Source of the DNA: Pseudomonas helvetica
Lineage (GTDB): Bacteria > Pseudomonadota > Gammaproteobacteria > Pseudomonadales > Pseudomonadaceae
Reading direction: 5' to 3'
DNA: 64,000 bases
Assembly (NCBI RefSeq): GCF_039908645.1
Contig: NZ_CP150917.1
Coordinates: forward strand, 1,274,501 to 1,338,500
Shown here: in pieces, positions 56,731 through 64,000 of the stretch
Numbering within the stretch: the stretch's first letter is position 1
Layout of the letters: each line of letters starts with the position of its first letter
Notes under the pieces: model-generated
What the model saw: the letters and a program-made list of their open reading frames with translations, nothing else
Told to the model about the DNA's origin: nothing
Database searches by the model: none
Position numbers and translations under genes: made by a program

Positions 56731-57351
56731 TCAGGCGGCGATGCGCAGGTTTTGCAGGACGATCGGGCGGGCCCAGCCGTTATCGAAGTCGAATTGCTTC
56801 TGTTGCTCGACCAGCTCTTCATGCGGATAAGGGGTTGCCGGTTTATCCAGCAGGTCGAGTTCGAACTCGGCAATCGGCAGGTGCAACGGACGCGGTTGCG
56901 GTGTCGGACCTGGCGCAGGCAATGGCTGGCCGGCAGCGAGGACGATCGGGCGCACCCAAGCGCTTTCGAAGTCTTGTTGCTTCTGTTGCGCGAGAATTTC
57001 TTGCGGCGGGAACGGCGGAAACGGTTTGTCCGCCAGGTCCATTTCGAATTCGGCAATCGGCAGGAACAGCGGCTCAGGCGGGCGGACTTCGGTGTCTTTC
57101 ACGTCGCAGGTGCGCTGCGTGACGATGTGTTCGAGCAGTTCCGCGCCAACGGTCGGCTCGATCGGGCCGTCGATGGCGACAGGGGTGTAACTGCCAGGAA
57201 CCGGTGCAGCATCACCCAAATGATCGGACAGCGCCTGGGCAAAAAAATCCTGCCACAGGTGACTGACACCGCTCAGTGCTTGGGAGTTGCGCAGGCCATA
57301 ATCGCCGTGGGGCGAGATGTAGCCTACTGATGTGCGTTGAATGTCTGACAT
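56731..57351 (-). CDS. Hypothetical protein with a two-fold internal repeat
   Basis: A 206-residue protein of unknown function. A unit of about 45 residues occurs twice: LPIAEFEMDLADKPFPPFPP, then QQKQQDFESAWVRPIVL (about 95-140) and LPIAEFELDLLDKPATPYPH, then QQKQFDFDNGWARPIVL (about 155-200), separated by a Pro-rich linker (PLPAPGPTPQPRP). No signal peptide or membrane helix is visible. It is convergent with the extensin-like gene and divergent from rsmJ. Confidence 0.7.
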   Translation of the reverse strand: MSDIQRTSVGYISPHGDYGLRNSQALSGVSHLWQDFFAQALSDHLGDAAPVPGSYTPVAIDGPIEPTVGAELLEHIVTQRTCDVKDTEVRPPEPLFLPIAEFEMDLADKPFPPFPPQEILAQQKQQDFESAWVRPIVLAAGQPLPAPGPTPQPRPLHLPIAEFELDLLDKPATPYPHEELVEQQKQFDFDNGWARPIVLQNLRIAA

Positions 57352-57444
57352 TTCTCTCGGTCGACGCTCAGCTCTGGCAAAATGCTCGATAGTTTTGTTA
57401 TCGGCCGTTTTTGCCGATCATTAATTTTTTGAGTGTGTTTTCTG

Positions 57445-58227
57445 ATGAGTGAGCAACCCGCGGCCAGCCGCATCAAAGTCCAGGCCCTGGCCGAAGCGTT
57501 TCAGGCACGTGCCGAGCACTGGGCCGAGCGATTGAACTTGCCGTTGTTGCTGGACGATGCCGAGTTTGCGTTGCAAGTGGGTGAGCACGGCTTGCAGTTG
57601 CAACAGCTCGGCCCGGATGCGCCGGGACCGGTGCGGGTGGACTTCGTCGAGGGCGGCGCGGCCCATCGCCGGTTGTACGGTGGCGGCAGCGGCCAGATGA
57701 TCGCCAAGGCTGTCGGCGTCGCTCAAGGCGTGCGGCCGAAGGTGCTGGATGCCACGGCGGGGCTGGGCAAGGATGGTTTTGTGCTGGCAAGCCTGGGCTG
57801 CGAAATGAGCCTGATCGAGCGTCAGCCGTTGATTGGCGCGTTGCTGGAAGACGGTTTGGCCCGCGCGGCGGAAGATTTTGAGGTGGCGCCGATTGTCGCG
57901 CGGATGACCTTGCTCAAGGGCAACTCGATCGAGTTGATGCGCAATTGGGAGGGTGAGCCGCCGCAGGTGATCTACCTCGACCCGATGTTCCCGCATCGTG
58001 AGAAAACCGCGTTGGTGAAGAAGGAAATGCGCCTGTTTCGCCCGTTGGTCGGCGATGACCCGGATGCGCCGGCACTCCTCGCGGCCGCACTTGCACTGGC
58101 CAGCCACCGGGTGGTGGTCAAACGCCCGCGCAAGGCGCCCTGCATCGAAGGGCCGAAGCCGAGCCATGCGCTGGACGGCAAGTCCAGCCGCTACGACATC
58201 TATCCCAAGAAAGCGCTCAAGTCTTAG
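57445..58227 (+). CDS. rsmJ: 16S rRNA (guanine-1516-N2)-methyltransferase
   Basis: A 260-residue class I SAM-dependent methyltransferase. [20 protein letters not shown] is the SAM-binding motif [21 protein letters not shown] is the DPMFP catalytic region and [10 protein letters not shown] the C-terminal motif, all as in RsmJ/YhiQ. It methylates N2 of G1516 in 16S rRNA. The ATG at 57445 begins MSEQP; the frame opens 4 codons earlier. Confidence 0.95.
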   Translation: MSEQPAASRIKVQALAEAFQARAEHWAERLNLPLLLDDAEFALQVGEHGLQLQQLGPDAPGPVRVDFVEGGAAHRRLYGGGSGQMIAKAVGVAQGVRPKVLDATAGLGKDGFVLASLGCEMSLIERQPLIGALLEDGLARAAEDFEVAPIVARMTLLKGNSIELMRNWEGEPPQVIYLDPMFPHREKTALVKKEMRLFRPLVGDDPDAPALLAAALALASHRVVVKRPRKAPCIEGPKPSHALDGKSSRYDIYPKKALKS

Positions 58228-58241
58228 GACCGTGTCGCCCC

Positions 58242-58307
58242 CATCGCGGGCAAGCCTTGCTCCTACAGAATTGTCTGACCTCTAGGAGCAAGGCTTGCCC
58301 GCGATAG
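58242..58307. repeat. Short-arm palindromic repeat (GTAGGAGC type), copy 2
   Basis: CATCGCGGGCAAGCCTTGCT and AGCAAGGCTTGCCCGCGATAG are near-perfect inverted arms separated by about 26 bp. It lies between the convergent rsmJ and tetR genes and may terminate both. Confidence 0.85.
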
Positions 58308-58332
58308 CGTCCACCCAGACGCTACCTATCTA

Positions 58333-58977
58333 TCAGGCCGAATCCGGCCGATACGCCCGCATAAACAACCCCACCACTTCCTGTATGTGAGCCTCGGCCG
58401 CGTCCCCGGTCAGGGGTTCGCCGCAGCCGTAGAGCAAGCGAAAATTTGCTGCGCCTTTGAGCATGCAGAAAAAGTGCTCGGCGGCATTCAGTGGCTTGTC
58501 GATGCTCAAGGCGCCGATCTGGTCGATCTTCGTCAGCAAGCGCTCCATGCCCTGCAACATCCGCTGCGGACCTGCCTCGAAGAAGATCAGCGAGAGTTTT
58601 GGGTCCTGACTCCCCAGCGTCATGATCAGGCGATTCAGGTTCACCGATTCATCGCTGTTGATCAGCAGATGAAAGCGTCGGGCGATGTTCAACAGCACGT
58701 TCTCGATCGGCATGCCGTCGGGCAGTTCGAAGAACAGTATGGGCAATTGCTCTTCGCATTTGGCCATCACGGCAGAGGAGAACAGCGTCTCCTTGTCGTT
58801 GAAGTGACTGTAAACGGTCAACTTTGATACTCCGGCCTCAGCCGCCACCGCGTCCATGCTGGTGCTTGCGTAACCATTGCTTAGAAAAAGACGCTTCGCC
58901 GCCTCAAGGATCGCCTCGCGCTTGGCGAGATCCTTCGGGCGGCCGGGGCCGTTGGGTGCAGGAAGATTGTTGGACAT
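58333..58977 (-). CDS. TetR family regulator of the RND pump
   Basis: A 214-residue repressor. The N-terminal HTH is ILEAAKRLFLSNGYASTSMD followed by AAEAGVSKLTVYSHFNDKET, standard TetR. The ligand-binding part ends in LKGAANFRLLYGCGEP. The ATG at 58977 begins MSNNLPAPNGPGRPKDLAKR; the same frame is open far upstream, antisense to the pump genes, and is not coding there. Divergent placement from the adaptor and pump genes, with a palindrome between, indicates repression of both. Confidence 0.9.
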   Translation of the reverse strand: MSNNLPAPNGPGRPKDLAKREAILEAAKRLFLSNGYASTSMDAVAAEAGVSKLTVYSHFNDKETLFSSAVMAKCEEQLPILFFELPDGMPIENVLLNIARRFHLLINSDESVNLNRLIMTLGSQDPKLSLIFFEAGPQRMLQGMERLLTKIDQIGALSIDKPLNAAEHFFCMLKGAANFRLLYGCGEPLTGDAAEAHIQEVVGLFMRAYRPDSA

Positions 58978-58988
58978 TTTTCGCTTTA

Positions 58989-59033
58989 ATACTGGACTGG
59001 TGAGTTTGCTATTAATAACATACCGGCCAGTAT
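58989..59033. promoter_or_regulatory. Candidate TetR operator region
   Basis: ATACTGGACTGGT at 58989-59001 and TACCGGCCAGTAT at 59021-59033 are inverted relatives, 19 bp apart in an A/T-rich spacer. The right-hand element is itself a near palindrome (TACCGGCCAGTA). It occupies the divergent promoter between tetR and the adaptor gene. Confidence 0.6.
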
Positions 59034-59070
59034 AAATATTCCGAGCTCCATTAGCGAAAGGTCGTTCACC

Positions 59071-60159
59071 ATGTTCCGCTATGCCTTGCCAGTCAGCCTG
59101 GCGTTCTTGTTGTCTGCGTGCGGCCACGAAGAGCCGGCGCAAGTCACCGTGCGTCCGGCCATGGTGGTTCAGCCAGAGCCTTCCGCGCAGGCGATGGACA
59201 GCTATCCCGGCGAAGTTCGCGCGCGTTACGAGCCAGACCTGGCCTTCCGTATTGGCGGCAAAGTCAGCCGACGACTGGTCGAGGAAGGGGAGAGGGTCAA
59301 GGCCAACCAGCCGCTGGCAGAACTCGATCCCCAGGACGTACGCCTGCAACTGGAAGCGACTCGCGCGCAGGTTGCTGCCGCTGAGGCCAACCTGAACCTG
59401 GTGCGTGCCGAGCGTGATCGCTACAAGACCCTGATGGACCGTCAGATGGTCAGCCGCTCGCAGTACGACAATTCTGAAAATCTCTACCGCTCCGGCGAAG
59501 CGCGACTCAAGCAGATCAAGGCCGAATTCGATGTGGCCAGCAACCAGGCCAGCTACGCCGTGCTGCGTGCGCCACATGACGGTGTCGTGGCCAAGCGCGC
59601 CGTGGAAGTCGGGCAAGTGGTGGCCGCCGGGCAAACCGCCTTCACCCTGGCTACCGACGGCGAGCGTGAAGTGCTGATCAGCCTGCCGGAGCAAAACTTC
59701 GGCCGTTTCAAGGTTGGCCAGCCGGTCACCGTTGAACTGTGGACCCAGCAAGGCCAGCGGTTCGCCGGGAGCATTCGTGAGCTGTCGCCGGCCGCCGATC
59801 CAAAATCGCGGACCTTTGCCGCGCGCATCACCTTTAGTGCTGGCAAGGTGCCGGCCGAGCTCGGCCAAAGCGCCCGGGTATTCATTCAGCTGGCTGACGT
59901 GGTGCCGCTGTCGGTGCCGCTCTCGGCGCTCACCGCAGAAAACGGCGCAACGTACGTCTGGGTCGTCGGTGCCAACAACACCCTGAAAAAGGCCCCGGTT
60001 CGTGTCGGCGCCTTCGGTGAGAAAAGCGTGCCGGTGCTTGACGGCCTCAACCCCAGCGACTGGGTGGTAGCCGCTGGCGTTCATGTGCTCCACGAGGGCC
60101 AGCAAGTGCGGCCGGTGGATCGCTCCAACCGCGTGGTCAATCTGGCGGTCAAGGAGTAA
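59071..60159 (+). CDS. RND efflux periplasmic adaptor, lipoprotein
   Basis: A 362-residue membrane-fusion protein with a lipoprotein signal (FLLSACG, Cys about residue 17). The lipoyl halves (RIGGKVSRRLVEEGERVKAN and VLRAPHDGVVAKRAVEVGQV) flank a coiled-coil hairpin (about 95-150). The beta-barrel and membrane-proximal parts follow. It links the inner-membrane pump to an outer-membrane channel. The gap to the pump gene is 6 nt. No outer-membrane channel gene is linked, so it must borrow one. Confidence 0.9.
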   Translation: MFRYALPVSLAFLLSACGHEEPAQVTVRPAMVVQPEPSAQAMDSYPGEVRARYEPDLAFRIGGKVSRRLVEEGERVKANQPLAELDPQDVRLQLEATRAQVAAAEANLNLVRAERDRYKTLMDRQMVSRSQYDNSENLYRSGEARLKQIKAEFDVASNQASYAVLRAPHDGVVAKRAVEVGQVVAAGQTAFTLATDGEREVLISLPEQNFGRFKVGQPVTVELWTQQGQRFAGSIRELSPAADPKSRTFAARITFSAGKVPAELGQSARVFIQLADVVPLSVPLSALTAENGATYVWVVGANNTLKKAPVRVGAFGEKSVPVLDGLNPSDWVVAAGVHVLHEGQQVRPVDRSNRVVNLAVKE

Positions 60160-60165
60160 TCCCCG

Positions 60166-63100
60166 ATGCGTTTCAACCTTTCCGAATGGGCGCTGCATAA
60201 CCGCCAGATCGTACTGTTCCTGATGATTTTGCTGGCGGTCGTCGGCGCGTTGTCCTACACCAAGCTGGGCCAGAGCGAAGACCCGCCGTTCACCTTCAAG
60301 GCCATGGTGATCAGGACCAGTTGGCCGGGGGCGACGGCCCAGGAAGTCTCGCGGCAAGTCACCGAGCGCATTGAAAAGAAGCTGATGGAAACCGGTGAGT
60401 ATGAGCGGATTGTCTCGTTCTCTCGCCCCGGTGAATCCCAGGTGACCTTCATGGCCCGGGACTCGATGCATTCGGCGCAGATCCCCGAGCTCTGGTATCA
60501 GGTGCGCAAGAAGATCAGCGACATCCGCCAGACCTTGCCGCCGGGGATTCAGGGACCGTTCTTCAACGATGAATTCGGCACTACCTTTGGCAATATCTAT
60601 GCGCTGACCGGCGAGGGTTTCGATTACGCGGTGCTCAAGGATTACGCCGACCGTATCCAGATCCAGCTGCAACGGGTCAAGGATGTGGGCAAGGTCGACT
60701 TGCTCGGGCTGCAGGACGAGAAGATCTGGATCGAACTGTCCAACGTCAAACTCGCCACCCTGGGATTGCCGTTGGCCACGGTGCAGCAAGCGCTGGAAGA
60801 ACAGAACGCGATGTCCAACGCCGGGTTCTTTGAAACCTCCAGTGAGCGTTTGCAGCTGCGGGTGACGGGCAATTTCCAGACGGTCGAGCAGATCAGGGAT
60901 TTTCCGATCCGTGTCGGCGACCGGACCTTCCGTATCGGCGATGTGGCTGATGTGCACCGTGGCTTCAACGATCCACCGGCACCGCGCATGCGCTTCATGG
61001 GCGAGGACGCAATCGGCCTGGCCGTGGCGATGAAGGATGGCGGCGACATTCTGGTGCTCGGCAAGGCGCTGGAGCTGGAGTTCGAGCGTATCCAGAAAAA
61101 CCTGCCGGCCGGTATGCAACTGCGCAAGGTCTCCGACCAGCCGGCCGCGGTGAAAAGCAGCGTCGGCGAGTTCGTCCAGGTGCTGGTAGAAGCGTTGGCG
61201 ATTGTCTTGCTGGTGAGCTTCTTCTCCCTCGGTGTGCGCACTGGCATGGTGGTCGCCCTGGCGATTCCGCTGGTGCTGGCAATGACGTTTGCCTGCATGT
61301 ATTACCTCGGAATCGGCCTGCACAAAATCTCTCTCGGCGCGTTGGTGCTGGCCTTGGGATTGCTGGTGGACGACGCGATCATCGCCGTGGAAATGATGGC
61401 GATCAAAATGGAGCAGGGCTACGACCGGCTCAAGGCTGCCAGCTTTGCCTGGACCAGCACCGCGTTCCCGATGCTTACCGGGACGTTGATTACCGCGGCC
61501 GGTTTCCTGCCGATTGCCACCGCGCAATCCGGCACCGGTGAATACACCCGCTCGATCTTCCAGGTGGTGACCATCGCGTTGCTGGCCTCGTGGGTCGCTG
61601 CGGTGATGTTTGTGCCTTATCTGGGTGAAAAGCTCCTGCCGGACCTGGCGAAAATTCACGCTGCCAAACACGGTGCCGGTCAGCCGGACCCTTACGGTAC
61701 ACCGTTCTATCAACGCGTTCGGCGTCTGGTGGAGTGGTGCGTGCGCCGCCGCAAAACCGTGATCGCGTTGACCATCCTGCTGTTCGTGGCCTCGGTGCTG
61801 TTGTTCCGTTTTGTGCCGCAACAGTTCTTCCCGGCTTCTGGGCGCCTGGAACTGATGGTTGATCTGAAACTGGCCGAAGGCGCCTCGTTGAGCAACACCA
61901 ACGAGGAGGTCAAGCGCCTGGAAGCGATGCTCAAGGAGCGCGCGGGCATCGACAACTATGTCGCGTATGTCGGCACCGGTTCGCCGCGTTTTTACCTGCC
62001 GCTGGACCAGCAATTGCCGGCAGCGAGCTTCGCGCAATTTGTGGTCCTGGCAAAAACCATCGAGGAGCGCGAAAGCCTGCGCACCTGGCTGATCGAAACC
62101 CTGAACGAACAATTCCCGGCCTTGCGCTCGCGGGTCACGCGCCTGGAAAACGGTCCGCCAGTGGGGTATCCGGTGCAGTTCCGGGTTACCGGTGAACACA
62201 TTGAAGAAGTCCGCGCGCTGGCACGTAAAGTCGCGGCCAAGGTGCGTGAGAACCCGCATGTGGTCAACGTGCACCTGGACTGGGAAGAGCCGAGCAAAGT
62301 GGTGTACCTGAACGTCGATCAGGACCGCGCGCGAGCCTTGGGCGTGAGCACGGCAAACCTGTCGAGGTTCTTGCAAAGCTCACTGACAGGTTCCAGCGTC
62401 AGCCAGTACCGTGAAGACAACGAGTTGATCGAGATCCTCTTGCGCGGCACCTTGCACGAACGCACCGAACTGTCGCGGCTGTCGAGCCTGGCGGTGCCGA
62501 CCGACAACGGCAAAAGTGTCGCGCTGTCGCAGGTGGCGACCCTGGAATACGGCTTTGAAGAAGGCATTATCTGGCACCGCAACCGCTTGCCAAACGTGAC
62601 GATTCGCGCCGACATCTATGACAAGGAGCAGCCGGCAACCCTGGTTAAGCAGATCCTTCCGACACTCGAGCCGATTCGCGCCGAATTGCCTGACGGCTAT
62701 TTGCTGGACGTCGGCGGCACGGTAGAAGACTCGACCCGTGGCCAGGATTCGGTGAATGCCGGTGTGCCGTTGTTCATCGTGGTTGTACTGACCTTGCTGA
62801 TGCTGCAACTGCGCAGCTTCTCACGCACGGCGATGGTGTTTCTGACAGCGCCGTTGGGATTGATCGGTGTCACCTTGTTCCTGATGGTGTTCCGTCAGCC
62901 GTTCGGTTTCGTGGCCATGCTCGGGACCATCGCGCTGTCGGGGATGATCATGCGTAACTCGGTGATCCTGGTCGACCAGATCGAACAGGACATCCTCGCC
63001 GGGCTCAAACCCTGGCAAGCGATCATCGAAGCCACGGTGCGGCGCTTCCGGCCTATCGTGCTGACTGCACTGGCCGCCGTGCTGGCGATGATTCCGCTGT

Positions 63101-63231
63101 CACGCAGCGTGTTCTTCGGCCCGATGGCGGTAGCGATCATGGGTGGCTTGATCGTCGCGACGGCGCTGACCTTGCTGTTCCTGCCGGCGCTGTATGCGGC
63201 GTGGTTCAGGGTCAAGAAAGAACCGGTTTGA
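60166..63231 (+). CDS. RND efflux pump permease (TriC-like)
   Basis: A 1021-residue, twelve-helix proton-driven pump of the AcrB/TriC group. The key proton-relay aspartates are in LGLLVDDAIIAVE within TM4, and the N-terminus NLSEWALHNRQIVLFLMILL, with GQSEDPPFTFKAMVIRTSWP, is typical of the TriC/VexH type. Two large periplasmic loops follow TM1 and TM7. It expels toxic compounds or metabolites; the range cannot be predicted. Controlled by the divergent TetR. Confidence 0.93.
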   Translation: MRFNLSEWALHNRQIVLFLMILLAVVGALSYTKLGQSEDPPFTFKAMVIRTSWPGATAQEVSRQVTERIEKKLMETGEYERIVSFSRPGESQVTFMARDSMHSAQIPELWYQVRKKISDIRQTLPPGIQGPFFNDEFGTTFGNIYALTGEGFDYAVLKDYADRIQIQLQRVKDVGKVDLLGLQDEKIWIELSNVKLATLGLPLATVQQALEEQNAMSNAGFFETSSERLQLRVTGNFQTVEQIRDFPIRVGDRTFRIGDVADVHRGFNDPPAPRMRFMGEDAIGLAVAMKDGGDILVLGKALELEFERIQKNLPAGMQLRKVSDQPAAVKSSVGEFVQVLVEALAIVLLVSFFSLGVRTGMVVALAIPLVLAMTFACMYYLGIGLHKISLGALVLALGLLVDDAIIAVEMMAIKMEQGYDRLKAASFAWTSTAFPMLTGTLITAAGFLPIATAQSGTGEYTRSIFQVVTIALLASWVAAVMFVPYLGEKLLPDLAKIHAAKHGAGQPDPYGTPFYQRVRRLVEWCVRRRKTVIALTILLFVASVLLFRFVPQQFFPASGRLELMVDLKLAEGASLSNTNEEVKRLEAMLKERAGIDNYVAYVGTGSPRFYLPLDQQLPAASFAQFVVLAKTIEERESLRTWLIETLNEQFPALRSRVTRLENGPPVGYPVQFRVTGEHIEEVRALARKVAAKVRENPHVVNVHLDWEEPSKVVYLNVDQDRARALGVSTANLSRFLQSSLTGSSVSQYREDNELIEILLRGTLHERTELSRLSSLAVPTDNGKSVALSQVATLEYGFEEGIIWHRNRLPNVTIRADIYDKEQPATLVKQILPTLEPIRAELPDGYLLDVGGTVEDSTRGQDSVNAGVPLFIVVVLTLLMLQLRSFSRTAMVFLTAPLGLIGVTLFLMVFRQPFGFVAMLGTIALSGMIMRNSVILVDQIEQDILAGLKPWQAIIEATVRRFRPIVLTALAAVLAMIPLSRSVFFGPMAVAIMGGLIVATALTLLFLPALYAAWFRVKKEPV

Positions 63232-63241
63232 CACAGGAACC

Positions 63242-63327
63242 GTAGGAGCAAAGCTTGCTCGCGATGGCATCAACGCGGTCATCAGGTCGACCGCGTCGCC
63301 TGCATCGCGAGCAAGCATTGCTCCTAC
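63242..63327. repeat. Short-arm palindromic repeat (GTAGGAGC type), copy 3
   Basis: GTAGGAGCAAAGCTTGCTCG and CGAGCAAGCATTGCTCCTAC arms with one mismatch, just after the RND pump stop. Confidence 0.87.
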
Positions 63328-63333
63328 AGATAT

Positions 63334-63358
63334 CTCAGTTTTGGCTGATATTGAGACA
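63334..63358. promoter_or_regulatory. Upstream copy of a 25-bp element before the Fic gene
   Basis: It begins CTCAGTTTT and ends TTGAGACA; CTCA and TGAG are inverted to each other. The same element recurs 51 bp downstream at 63385-63409. Confidence 0.5.
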
Positions 63359-63384
63359 TGGGCGTCGTTATGTTGTACTCATAA

Positions 63385-63409
63385 CTCAGTTTCTCGAGTT
63401 TTTGAGACA
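63385..63409. promoter_or_regulatory. Downstream copy of the 25-bp element, overlapping the Fic ribosome site
   Basis: It begins CTCAGTTTC and ends TTGAGACA, 3 nt before the ATG at 63413, and therefore covers the ribosome-binding site (GAGACAG). Two copies about five helical turns apart suggest a repressor or autoregulatory site. Confidence 0.5.
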
Positions 63410-63412
63410 GCG

Positions 63413-64000
63413 ATGATAAAAAGCCCTCCAGCCATAGACCCGAGTCTTTTCGACGCACTCGGCCAATCGCCTCACAAGGAAAAGCTGGTCGACTATCTGG
63501 CACTGCTCAAGCCGCTGGATGATCAGGGGCGTTACTTGCCGTTCGATGATCTGCGTTTTCGCTGGCCGCCCGGTCTTGATCCGACCTTATGCTGGGCCTT
63601 GGTGAAAAAGGCCCGCGTGGCGCAATACGTGCGTTTGTTGCCGCTGGGCGAGCCGAGCCAATGGGGCCAGTTCGTCCTGACACCGCTGGCACAGAAAACC
63701 CTCTCGACGGTTGATCGTCAGGCCACGACCGCCGCGCTGGAATACATGACTCATCATATCGGTGAGACGGCGCATTTCAGTTACCTGCTCAATGACCTGA
63801 TCGAAGACGAAGCGATCAGCAGCAGCCAGCTCGAGGGCGCCGCGACCACCGCGCTGGTGGCCAAGGACATGCTCAAGCGCAATCGCCTGCCGCGTACCCC
63901 GGACGAGCGAATGGTTATCGGCAACTACAAAATGATGATCTTCGCCTGGGAAAAACGTCACGAGCCATTGAGTGTCGAACTGATCCGGCAACTGCATCGT
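63413..64000 (+). CDS. Fic family protein, N-terminal part (cut by window end)
   Basis: The first 196 codons of a Fic/DUF4172-type protein; the frame is open to the end of the window. SSSQLEGA at about residues 136-143 is the inhibitory-helix motif (S/T)xxxE(G/N) that blocks the ATP site in class II Fic enzymes, so AMPylation activity is expected to be self-restrained. The catalytic HPFxxGNGR loop would lie beyond the edge. The N-terminal part (about 1-110) is not a domain I recognise. No antitoxin gene precedes it, as fits a class II protein. Confidence 0.82.
   Translation, partial: MIKSPPAIDPSLFDALGQSPHKEKLVDYLALLKPLDDQGRYLPFDDLRFRWPPGLDPTLCWALVKKARVAQYVRLLPLGEPSQWGQFVLTPLAQKTLSTVDRQATTAALEYMTHHIGETAHFSYLLNDLIEDEAISSSQLEGAATTALVAKDMLKRNRLPRTPDERMVIGNYKMMIFAWEKRHEPLSVELIRQLHR

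Noticed and set aside
58333..62376. Single open frame of 1347 codons on the minus strand
   Set aside because: Only the last 214 codons encode the TetR protein. The rest is antisense to the RND adaptor and pump genes, which carry clear family motifs, and is open by high-G+C codon bias.

Overview
The window is a stretch of chromosome from a fluorescent Pseudomonas, most likely the P. fluorescens group. It has high G+C and a P. aeruginosa/P. putida-like gene content: the aatJQMP-aauSR acidic amino acid locus, metR/metE, adk-tsaB, ppc, rsmJ, glpM and a TriC-like RND pump. It also carries many copies of the intergenic palindromic repeats (arms TGTGGCGAGGGAGCTTGCTC / GAGCAAGCTCCCTCGCCACA, or GTAGGAGCAAAGCTTGCTCG) that litter genomes of this group. 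No rRNA, tRNA or CRISPR array was seen.

Layout. 0.3-3 kb: an amino acid permease and an OpgC-like membrane acyltransferase. 3.3-9.5 kb: a gtrA-gtrB-gtrC-like glycosylation cluster followed by two paralogous GT39 glycosyltransferases; it is visibly more A+T-rich than its surroundings and is probably acquired. 9.5-11.5 kb: a small monooxygenase and an FMN glutamate-synthase-like gene, with a broken second copy of the latter's 3' end. 11.7-21.9 kb: a signalling block with a LuxR remnant, then a five-gene overlapping operon on the minus strand (REC-PAS-GGDEF-EAL, REC-GGDEF-EAL, dihaem peroxidase, membrane kinase, REC-kinase), and a divergent REC/YN-GYP gene. 22-28.5 kb: housekeeping and accessory metabolism (Nudix, LysE, GNAT, metR/metE, hydrolase). 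28.7-35.9 kb: a six-gene tightly coupled minus-strand operon (HAD phosphatase, class III aminotransferase, alpha/beta hydrolase, FemAB-like acyltransferase, sensor kinase, sigma-54 activator) with its own candidate sigma-54 promoter. I do not recognise this operon as a characterised pathway. 36-45.8 kb: MipA, GlpM, aauR-aauS, aatPMQJ, a lipoprotein hydrolase and a small membrane protein. 45.8-47.1 kb: an intact IS3-family element with a 3-bp target duplication. 47.2-58.2 kb: an M11-like lipoprotein, ppc, adk, tsaB, DUF72, an ICL/PEPM enzyme, an extensin-like protein, a repeat-containing hypothetical protein and rsmJ. 58.3-64 kb: a tetR-RND efflux locus and the start of a Fic-family gene cut by the window edge.

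How the parts fit. Two loci pair a sensor kinase with a sigma-54 activator and show matching GG-N10-GC promoters: aat/aau for acidic amino acid uptake, and the unassigned six-gene operon, which seems to encode its own regulator. The 12-22 kb block appears to connect a periplasmic redox protein, phosphorelay kinases and c-di-GMP turnover. Its two GGDEF-EAL proteins are degenerate in complementary halves, so one should make and the other destroy c-di-GMP.

All functional calls are read from sequence motifs and gene context; no database search was run.
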